Of a stretch of 64,000 nt of DNA, positions 56,712 through 64,000 are shown piece by piece; position 1 is the stretch's first letter; every line of letters begins with the position of its first letter. The stretch is from Arabidopsis thaliana (lineage: Eukaryota; Streptophyta; Magnoliopsida; Brassicales; Brassicaceae): the NCBI RefSeq assembly GCF_000001735.4, contig NC_003074.8, positions 15,259,261 through 15,323,260 of the forward strand, written 5' to 3'. The notes beneath the pieces are model-generated. The model was not told the DNA's origin and made no database searches. It saw only the letters and a program-made list of their open reading frames with translations. The position numbers were made by a program, and so were the translations under genes.

Positions 56712-56930
56712 GAACTACAAATCTATAAACTGCATTATTTTCCGCAGGACCGATGTAAACGCAATCCACCAATCTATAAACCCACACTTTCATATTTTAT
56801 ATGAAAGAGTCTTCTCTTTCCACATCTCATATGGATTTTTATCACTCTTCTTGTGAGGAATCTTATTCAAGATTGAATTAGCCGTGAGAATGGCTTCACC
56901 CCATAGGTTAGGTGGTTGCAAGTAGGGCAG
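56712..56930 (-). pseudogene. Copia integrase, C-terminal part
   Basis: The minus strand reads NLWGEAILTANSILNKIPHKK, SDKNPYEMWKG, MKVWV, VDCVYIGPAENNAVYRFVVHN, which is the end of the copia integrase core and the following linker. A stop and frameshift lie near 56790. Confidence 0.82.
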
Positions 56931-56974
56931 AAATTGTGTTGGCAACTCTAAATGCTTCTTATGTTTAGGATCAT

Positions 56975-57976
56975 TGTAATGTTCTGAAGCTTACTAAGAT
57001 CATGCAATTTCTAAGCAAAATTGAGTGAAGAAGAAGCTAAAGAGATTAGAGAATTCTCATATTGGCTTCTAATTATTGGTGATGGGAGAATTGTTGAGCC
57101 AAATGACGAAGAAGCTCTCATTGATATTTTCGAAGAACTCTTGATTACATAAGCAGGAAATCTAATTGAAGCAATTAGTCATGAGAGTTATGGAGATCCA
57201 TCACTTTTAAAAGATAATGAAGATCAAAAAAAAAAATCATAAGAGAGCCATTTTATCACATACCAGCGATGATGTAAACACAATCAACCAATATATGCTA
57301 GAGAAGTTGGAAGGTCAGTAATATATCAACCTATAATGAAACTTTTTGGTTTAAGTCAATCATATTATAATTTTTGACCTGATACTTGCAGGTGAAGAAA
57401 AGATTATTTCTCAGTGCTGATAGCATAGATCCTTTTGATTATGATTCACCAAAAAATCCAATTATCACGCCAGATTTCTTAAACAATATCAAGCTATCAG
57501 GTTTTTTGCCACACCATCAATTACGTTTGAAGATTGACGCTCCAATTATGCTACTTAGAAATATTGATCCTAAATGTGGTATATGCAATAGAACAAGGCT
57601 TCATATTACTCAGATGACTAAACAAGTTCTTCGAGCAAAAGTTATAACTCGAGATAGATGTGGTGACATTGTTTTGATTCCCTTAATCAACATTACACCA
57701 TTGGATACGAAGCTGCCCTTCCGGATTCGTAGGAAATAGTTCCCGGTGTCAGTAGCATTCGCTATGACGATCAACAAGAGTCAGAGGCAATCGCTTGAGA
57801 GAGTTGGTCTCTACTTACCGAAGCCAGTTTTTTCTCATGGCCAACTCTAAGTTGCTTTATCTAGGGTCACTTATAAGAAAGGTTTAAAAATCCTTATTCT
57901 AGATAAAGAAGGAAAGATTCAAAAACAAACAGCGAATGTTGTTTCCAAAGAAGTTTTTCAGAATATCAACTCGTAA
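56975..57976 (+). pseudogene. Second Helitron remnant: helicase C-terminal part
   Basis: The plus strand reads VLKLTKIM, EFSYWLLIIGDGRIVEPNDE, then after an intron (about 57316-57391) FLSADSIDPFDYDSPKN, LRLKIDAPIMLLRNIDPKCG, INITPLDTKLPFRIRRK (stop), [26 protein letters not shown] (stop), VALSRVT, and ends at TAA 57974-57976. It is the same helicase region as 29359-30010 but clearly diverged (about 60% by eye), so it comes from another Helitron lineage. No hairpin/CTAG end was found after it. Confidence 0.82.
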
Positions 57977-58565
57977 TGGTTCTGGATTAATAAGTCGTTC
58001 ATCGAAAGCATAAAAGGTATGTTTCCTTTTACTTTCTTTGATTTAGCATTTGCTTTATGGTTTGCAAAACCCACAAAATAGACAGTCCTATGTTATATAC
58101 TAACATTACCATTTTCTTAACAGAAACAAATAAGTTGGGACAAGCTGGAATGGAATAGCTAATGTTTCTCCGCCAAAACCAGCCGAAGATAATATATTAG
58201 TTAAACGGAGTTGCGAATTGTCAGAATTTCATGCGTCGGGACACGTCATCTCTCACCTCCCTCCTCTGTTCGCGGTTGTTTAGCCCACTCCTACAACGTC
58301 TCTCTGCTTCCTCCGCCGATACGTTCTCGCTTTCGCCGTGTTATTCTGTTTCGATATATATTTTCTTTTTCTTTCTTTCTTAATATTGTTGGAATTATAT
58401 CTTCTATACAATATAATTAATATTTAATAACACCTAATCAATCGGAACAGTAAATGATCATAATTTTCGTACTTAGTCTTTGTTTATCTCCTTTTCCTCT
58501 CATAATGTGAGATTAGATACAATCCAAAACGCAAAAATTTTGTTTTTGTTCATTGATCCAAAGTT
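57977..58565. other. Unassigned DNA with a short frame
   Basis: It probably includes 3' sequence of the Helitron remnant. A 69-codon frame at 58211-58420 is not recognised. No structural ends were found. Confidence 0.5.
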
Positions 58566-58570
58566 TGTGG

Positions 58571-59714
58571 TGTAACGCCCGTGAACCGGAAAATCGGTTA
58601 GGGTTTGTTTTTAAATCATCCGGTTTAATTGGTTGGGTTAATTGGAAACCCTAAAGTGTGCCTATAAAAGAAGGAAACTCGAAATTAGGGCTTTAGTTAG
58701 CCATTTTTCGTTTTATAAAGGAGAAAAAGAGAGAAAAGGAGAAGGAGCAGAATCGTTAGGGTTTGGGAGAAATCAGTTTCGTCATATCAAATCGTGGTAA
58801 AAGGTAACGAAATTTGGTAGGGTTATTCCCAAATCCTTTATCGTTATTCTCCAGTTTACAGAGTTGAATTTGGATTAAAATTGGTTGAGGTATTCGCAGT
58901 TTCGTGAGACACGTTTTCTCAAACGCGAATTAGGACCAGCGAAGATTGAAACTGAGATCGTGGTCTCGTCTGTTTTCCGATCGGCACGAGATTTTGTGGG
59001 CAGCTTTGTGACGTCTGCAGCTAGGTTTTCACCGGAGAGATTGAATAGTTAACGGTTAGCTTGTATTTTAGGGTTTCGTCTTTGAGACGGTTTGTTTCTG
59101 GTTTTTCCTGTCCAGTTTGTTTCAAGGTTGCTTTTGGTTGTGGACTTGTTGCAGGACGTTTCTGGACTGTTTCAGACGCAAGGAAAGTCTCTCCTGGGTT
59201 TAATTGCTATTAGAATCAATTTGTTAAGGTGAGTGCGTGACCATGAGCTTATCTGAGCGATTGGGTTGTGTGATGATATGTAGGTGTGGTGAATGTGTTT
59301 TGGGTGAATTGTTCAATGACTGGTTTGTTTGTATTGTATTCGTGATTATACCTTTTTATTTGCTTGTGTGTATAGCTCGTAGATGGGAGGATCGCCTCAC
59401 TAAGTATTTATGATAATACTTACGCATCTCATTGTGTTGTTGATGCAGGTAAAGATAAAGTGTGATTGTGGAATCATGGCAAGGAAGAGAGGATGATCTA
59501 GGAACTCGTTTGTTTTATGTATGGTGTTTTTGGTTATTGGAACCCGGTTAGGATTGTCAGTTATTCTTGGTTTTGTTGATCGAATTATTTATTTATTCAT
59601 AAAATAGTATTTCTGACTTGCGGTTTAATTATTATGTTATTGGTTGGTTTAATTAGATATTTATGGAAATATTTAATTATATTTTTTTTTTTTTAAATGG
59701 GTCGGGTTGTTTCA
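58571..59714 (+). repeat. Solo LTR (TGTAACGCCC type)
   Basis: The 1144-bp LTR starts TGTAACGCCCGTG and ends GGTTGTTTCA. It is flanked by a perfect 5-bp duplication TGTGG (58566-58570, 59715-59719). A TATA-like CCTATAAAAG lies near 58660, followed by a GA-rich leader. The start and the 5-bp duplication suggest a Ty3/gypsy chromovirus (Tekay/Del-like), but no coding part is left to prove the lineage. Confidence 0.82.
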
Positions 59715-59719
59715 TGTGG

Positions 59720-60759
59720 TGTTTGTCTCTTGATAAGAGGAAAATGTGTATAATTTTAACTGTCATTTTCAGTAATGCTAATGTAGATTTTGTAGCAGAG
59801 CTACATTATGTTTGACCTTGAAACTCACTAACATGTGTGACAGAGATGACACTTAAAGAACATTTTTTTTTTTTTCCGTCAAGGTTTTTCGTCAAGACTT
59901 AGAGAAACTTATCTACAGTGAAATATTAGTAATGATGACTAAAGAAATGGGAAAAATGTCGTTTAATACATGAACTTTCAAAAATGGTCATTTAATACGT
60001 GAACTTTGTATGTGGCCATTTAATACATTTAAAAACCGTTGACTGGCCAGTTTATACGGAGTTAATCGTTGACTAGGCCAAAATCCACACGACGTTATCT
60101 GGCGTTAGCAGACACGATAACGGCTGCTAACTAGTCTCCGTTAGTTCTTAATACAACGTCATTTTACCATATCGAAACATGGAAATATCATTTAATACTC
60201 CAACTTTCAAATTGAGGTTGTTTTATACATCAACTTCACATGTGACCATTTTATACATGAACTAAACGCTGATCAGGAGTTTGGAAAATGAGAATGCATT
60301 GACCAAGCTAACAAGACATACCTCCATCTAGGCCTAGACATATGGATTTTGGTTTAGATATTTTTCGAATTTATTCGGATTCAGATAATTTGAGTAGGAG
60401 AGTTTATTAGATTTTCTTCGAATTTATTCGGATTCAAATAATTTTGATGAATACGTGTAAATATTTTCAGTATTTACAGTATTTTATTATATGGTTTATT
60501 TTGATGAATACGTCTAAGGAAACCTACTTACAATATTTTGTTATATGATTTATTTTTTCTAGATGTGATGTTTTGGGACTCTTCTTTGCACAATTATTAG
60601 GTATCTCGGTTAGAAGGAGCATTGGTTTCTTCATATAATCTAAAGAATTTGGTCCATTTGTGGATCCCTTGAGTTGTGAAATAATTTGTATCGGTGGTCG
60701 CAGGATTGTACTGGCTTTAGTTTAATTGGGCCGGTATGAAAGATCTGTGATTGATTCAA
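59720..60759. other. Unassigned DNA with repeated 'TTTAATACRTGAACTTT' words
   Basis: Near 59955-60025 and 60185-60265 the words CATTTAATACGTGAACTTT, TTTTATACATCAACTT and CATTTTATACATGAACT recur four to six times. Such words are common at the ends of plant DNA transposons (MULE-like). No end pair could be set. T-runs lie at 59680-59692 and 59863-59876. Confidence 0.5.
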
Positions 60760-61501
60760 GGGTAAATTGCAGGCCACACCCGTTGACCATGTTTTATTTC
60801 CATGGATTGTCAAAGTCAAATGTGGTTTTCACCATTTGTCTTTTCGCCTGCAAAATGACGCTTCTGCCCTTGCGCTTCTCTCTTAGTAACTGTTGAAATG
60901 TACGGTTTAGTTTAGCAGGTTTAGTTACGTACACTGTTCCGGTTCAGTTGAAGATTTTTTGTTTCACGTTGACGCGATTCGGTTCCGTTACAAGTGAGAT
61001 TATTTCCATTATTCCGAAGTGACATCAACATTTAATGCCCCCAAAAAGTTTAGATGTGACTATTGTCACAATTAATGCAAAATCATCATTACATCAAATA
61101 ATATTAAAAAAATTATTGATAATAATTAATAAAAAAATTGTTGAGATAAAGAAGATGAACCCAAGAACAAAGAATTATTGAGAACGTACATTGCTGCTGA
61201 AGAAGTGTTGATCTTGTTTTTGTACCAAGTTTGGAGCCAAAACAAGCATTGCTCGTGTAAGTAATGAAGTTCTTTTAAGAAGTTTTTTGTTATGTCATAT
61301 TAGGATCTTGATTGTGTTCGAACTCCATTTTTTTATCATAAAATTTGCAAAATCTATATTTGTTTGTTTAAAATAGTCAAATGATAATTGGTATTTAGGT
61401 TTATAAATGTGTAGTATCGACATTCCATTTGTTTTTTATATGTATAGTATTTTTCAGTTGCATTTAATGTGTGTCTCCTGAATTTATGATGCAGGTGGGT
61501 T

Positions 61502-63529
61502 ATGGATATTCCCGTATTTACTATGGTCGGTGAGTGGAAATGCAAAGAAGGAGAATGGAAATTTGAACTTGAGGAAGGCATCTTTGGTCGTTGTGTACGC
61601 GTTCAGGAAACCATGACGTACACGGACTTTGTCCATACACTCCGAGAGGCTTTCAGTTTGAAGTCCACCGAGATCAATCCCATAATTAGCTATTGGATGC
61701 CGGGAGAAATGTCAGTGCTGATAGATACTAAACGCCCTCATGTATACATTGACAGTCAGATGGGTCTCGAAACGTTTTTTTTGGTTCGTGGTGGGTATCT
61801 TTCTCTCAACTTGTTCGTCTCTTTCAATAATACAGTGAAGGCGTTCGGGAATACTGTCTCTAGGTCTCATGGTGAAGTTTCTGAAAGTGACCGTGTGTTT
61901 GATAGTGCTACAAATGTTGATGAAAATAATGAGGATGCAGAGGAACAAGCCGATGTTGAAGACGATACAACAGAAGAGGATGAAGTGGAGGAGGGCAACG
62001 AAGATGATGATGGGTGTGATGATTATCTTGGTGTGGATGGATCTATTGGGGGAAGTACCACGTATCCTACCACAGACGGTAGTGAAGGTATTGGCGAAGA
62101 ATACGATTACAACAAGTGGAACGATGTAATAGTAGAAGAATATGTACAAGGAAATCTTGAGGAAGACATCAGTCTCACTCAACAGACTGCTCAACATCCA
62201 GGGGAATTCAGTCGTTTATTGGAAACGTGTACGTACACGAGTGTTAGTGTACCTGGCGGAGATACAGGGGAATTCAGTCGTCTCTTGGAAACGTGTACGT
62301 ACACTGGTCTTAGTGTACCTGGCGAAGAAACAATTTCTCCATTGGGTTACGGTACACGCTGCGAAGGGCAAAGGGATTCCAATCTTATTTGTATAAACGA
62401 ACTCACCGGGGATGAAGTGATCGACGGTATTGGAGCTTCCTCAACTGGGACACAGAATGATAATGGGGTAGTTACCGCAGCTGAGTCTTACCAAGTGTAT
62501 AATGAATTTCCTAAGTTACATGGTGGCGAGTTGGCGAATCTCGGTAACGATGCTGCTCCTGTGTTCGATGACTTACTCAATTTTCGAGCTGATGAGACAC
62601 AGGTTGAAATCAGCACCACAGGCGAAACTTTGTTTGTTGAAAGTGTTTTTAAGAATAGAAAAGTCATGCAACAAACAATGTCTCTTCAAGCGATAAAGCA
62701 ATGCTTTTGCTTCAAGCAACCTAAGTCATGTCCTAAAACATTGAAGATGGTGTGCGTTGATGAGACTTGTCCATGGCAATTGACTACTCGCGTCGTGAAG
62801 GATTCAGAAAGTTTCAAAATCACTTCGTATGCTACGACACATACGTGTAACATCGACTCTCGGAAGAACTACAATAAACATGCTAATTATAAGCTCCTCG
62901 GGGAAGTTGTGAGGAGCAGATACAGTTCTACGCAGGGTGGGCCGCGAGCTGTCGATTTACCACAGCTACTCCTAAATGATCTGAATGTGCGGATTTCATA
63001 TTCTACCGCTTGGAGAGCAAAAGAGGTTGTAGTGGAAAATGTAAGGGGGGATGAGATAGCAAATTACAGGTTTTTGCCGACCTATCTGTATCTTCTCCAA
63101 TTAGCTAATCCGGGTACAATAACACACCTACACTATACACCAGAAGATGATGGTAAGCAGCGCTTCAAGTATGTCTTTGTCTCTCTTGGCGCTTCTATCA
63201 AAGGTCTGATATATATGAGGAAGGTAGTTGTGGTAGATGGAACGCAGCTAGTCGGACCTTACAAAGGATGTCTCCTTATTGCATGTGCCCAAGATGGGAA
63301 CTTCCAAATATTCCCAATAGCTTTTGGTGTTGTTGATGGTGAGACCGATGCTTCTTGGGCATGGTTTTTTGAAAAGTTAGCTGAGATTGTTCCAGACAGT
63401 GACGATTTAATGATTGTCTCGGACAGACATTCATCTATATACAAAGGCCTAAGTGTTGTTTACCCGAGAGCGCATCATGGAGCATGTGCTGTTCACCTTG
63501 AGCCTAAGTTTCTGAGCCGGCCAATATAG
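61502..63529 (+). CDS. MULE transposase (MuDR family), C-terminally truncated
   Basis: The uninterrupted frame has 675 residues. Order: N-terminal MuDR domain (VGEWKCKEGEWKFEL, about residues 9-110); very acidic linker (about 135-220) with a 22-residue tandem duplication (GEFSRLLETCTYT, about 234-277); FAR1/MuDR zinc-finger-like block (FKNRKVMQQTMSLQAIKQCF, C...C...HTC, about 380-455); MULE DDE core with the first Asp in VVVDGTQLVGPYKG (about 578) and the second in MIVSDRHSSIYKG (about 640). The usual continuation after HGACAVHLE, including the catalytic Glu and the SWIM/CCHC tail, is missing; it ends FLSRPI-stop. The likely cause is an internal deletion, or an unspliced exon end. The ATG at 61504 is preceded by an intron-like CAG, so the start may be in a spliced exon. 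Confidence 0.8.
   Translation: MDIPVFTMVGEWKCKEGEWKFELEEGIFGRCVRVQETMTYTDFVHTLREAFSLKSTEINPIISYWMPGEMSVLIDTKRPHVYIDSQMGLETFFLVRGGYLSLNLFVSFNNTVKAFGNTVSRSHGEVSESDRVFDSATNVDENNEDAEEQADVEDDTTEEDEVEEGNEDDDGCDDYLGVDGSIGGSTTYPTTDGSEGIGEEYDYNKWNDVIVEEYVQGNLEEDISLTQQTAQHPGEFSRLLETCTYTSVSVPGGDTGEFSRLLETCTYTGLSVPGEETISPLGYGTRCEGQRDSNLICINELTGDEVIDGIGASSTGTQNDNGVVTAAESYQVYNEFPKLHGGELANLGNDAAPVFDDLLNFRADETQVEISTTGETLFVESVFKNRKVMQQTMSLQAIKQCFCFKQPKSCPKTLKMVCVDETCPWQLTTRVVKDSESFKITSYATTHTCNIDSRKNYNKHANYKLLGEVVRSRYSSTQGGPRAVDLPQLLLNDLNVRISYSTAWRAKEVVVENVRGDEIANYRFLPTYLYLLQLANPGTITHLHYTPEDDGKQRFKYVFVSLGASIKGLIYMRKVVVVDGTQLVGPYKGCLLIACAQDGNFQIFPIAFGVVDGETDASWAWFFEKLAEIVPDSDDLMIVSDRHSSIYKGLSVVYPRAHHGACAVHLEPKFLSRPI
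62201..62332 (+). repeat. 66-bp in-frame tandem duplication within the transposase gene
   Basis: Units 62201-62266 and 62267-62332 encode the same 22 residues with few changes. Each carries the palindrome CGTGTACGTACAC(G) (62226-62239 and 62292-62304). Confidence 0.88.
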
Positions 63530-64000
63530 TGTACGCTTCTGTGTTTTCTCGGTGTACGTAAGTTTATATATAATCCACCTGTAACTATGTACGTTGTGTA
63601 CATATGTTTAAACTCTACGTTCGTATAACTATGTACGTTTTTGTCTGTGTACGTGTTAAAGTTCATGTAATAAGGGAACATAGAGGTGGTTGCTCAATAT
63701 TTTGAGTAATTTGAAATAAGTTTTTTGAAAATCTAACTTATTCCCCCTCTTAAATGAACGGAGTTGGAGACATAGTTGGGTATATTGTGGTTGTGTTGGT
63801 ATTTAATGGAAAGGACGTAACTGTTGCTGTTTATTGTCAAATCAACGTTATAATTACCTTATATGACGGTTACCAGGCTATTACCAAAAATTTGAATCAA
63901 GTGTAGTTGGAACCGCATTAATAACTGTAGCCGTTCCAGATTTCCTCTATTTAAGTCTCCTCCTTTCCTTAATTTTATCCACAATCCTCATTCTAAACCC
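63530..64000 (+). other. Region after the transposase gene: GTACG cluster, then promoter-like DNA
   Basis: In 63530-63655 the word GTACG or GTAC occurs about eight times (GTGTACGCTT, GGTGTACGTAAG, ATGTACGTTGTGTACATA, ATGTACGTTT, GTGTACGTGTT). The last 100 bases hold CTATTTAAGTCTCC (63949-63962) and a CT-rich leader-like stretch, as before a gene start. A further MULE gene may follow outside the window. Confidence 0.45.

Larger units (their letters stand above)
38830..56975 (-). mobile_element. Ty1/copia retrotransposon split by nested insertions
   Basis: Minus-strand copia pieces appear in order: integrase C-terminus (56712-56930), RT (54151-55549), RNase H C-terminus (40105-40368) and a 3' LTR (to 39325). 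The RT/linker reading continues across the solo LTR (YRFVVHN before it, SNEAEFFES after it). It is interrupted within RNase H by the Athila-2 element. The 5' half is missing; it gives way to a Helitron remnant at about 56975. The left end is approximate. Confidence 0.85.
60760..64000 (+). mobile_element. MULE (VANDAL-like), left part
   Basis: A plausible left end GGGTAAATTGCAGGCCACAC at 60760 is followed by non-coding DNA and a MuDR-type transposase gene. The right end lies outside the window. GTACG-containing motifs are frequent in the leader, at a coding duplication and after the gene. Assignment to VANDAL is from the general look of the protein and these motifs, not from a search. Confidence 0.65.

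Noticed and set aside
59931..60330. Terminal inverted repeat of the MULE at 60760-64000
   Set aside because: The TTTAATACRTGAACTTT words lie outside the likely left end at 60760 and cannot be paired with a right end in the window.
61712..62197. 161-codon minus-strand frame with many hydrophobic residues
   Set aside because: It is opposite the acidic linker of the transposase, whose complement is naturally Ile/Phe-rich.
1..64000. tRNA or rRNA genes
   Set aside because: No tRNA cloverleaf (A and B boxes together) or rRNA sequence was noticed; the tRNA-like match at 47101-47117 is only a primer-binding site.

Overview
The window contains no convincing host gene. It is a dense, nested pile of plant transposable elements in AT-rich DNA, of the kind found in pericentromeric heterochromatin. 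The families point to a plant of the mustard family (Brassicaceae): Athila-type Ty3/gypsy elements with their ORF1 protein and TGATA...TATCA LTRs, L1-type LINEs with a zinc-knuckle ORF1, a Tat-lineage gypsy element with an antisense gene, an RPA-carrying Helitron and a VANDAL-like MULE. Nearly every coding region is broken by stops or frameshifts. The clear exceptions are one LINE ORF1, an Athila protease-region frame and a C-terminally truncated MULE transposase.

Layout: 1-4537, 3' part of an Athila element (+) with a complete 3' LTR. 4538-10603, 3' half of a Tat-lineage element (integrase, a multi-exon antisense pseudogene, 3' LTR). 10604-12442, AT-rich DNA with a fold-back inverted repeat. 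12460-17819, a 5.36 kb LINE (-) with a 17-bp target-site duplication. 19467-34303, a very large Helitron (+) encoding an RPA-like OB fold, a Rep (HUH/two-Tyr) and a PIF1-type helicase. This Helitron is interrupted by a CACTA element (24406-27350), carries a triplicated helicase 3' end, and ends in a textbook hairpin plus CTAG. 34304-38800, AT-rich DNA with a pair of about 230-bp direct repeats.

About 38830-56975 is one Ty1/copia element (-) split by later insertions. An Athila derivative (40369-54150, -) entered it, and that derivative's 5' LTR was then hit by a second LINE (48009-53437, +; 14-bp duplication). A separate Athila-type solo LTR (55555-56706, duplication ATTAT) entered the copia integrase/RT linker. 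56975-57976 is a second, divergent Helitron helicase remnant. 58571-59714 is another solo LTR (duplication TGTGG). 60760-64000 is the left part of a MULE.

The most interesting observations are these. (i) Three different Athila-type LTRs each carry their own palindromic TCGA-core array, always starting about 200-210 bp inside the LTR and upstream of the TATA box. (ii) Two unrelated DNA transposons carry exon fragments of nuclear genes for plastid proteins: an RluB/SVR1-like pseudouridine synthase in the CACTA element and HCF101 in the Helitron. (iii) The Helitron helicase C-terminus is triplicated in tandem. (iv) A 27-bp motif around an internal polypurine tract is shared by both Athila elements. 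(v) GTACG motifs cluster in the MULE, reminiscent of VANDAL anti-silencing target motifs. All assignments come from reading the sequence by eye and recalling family features; no database search was run.
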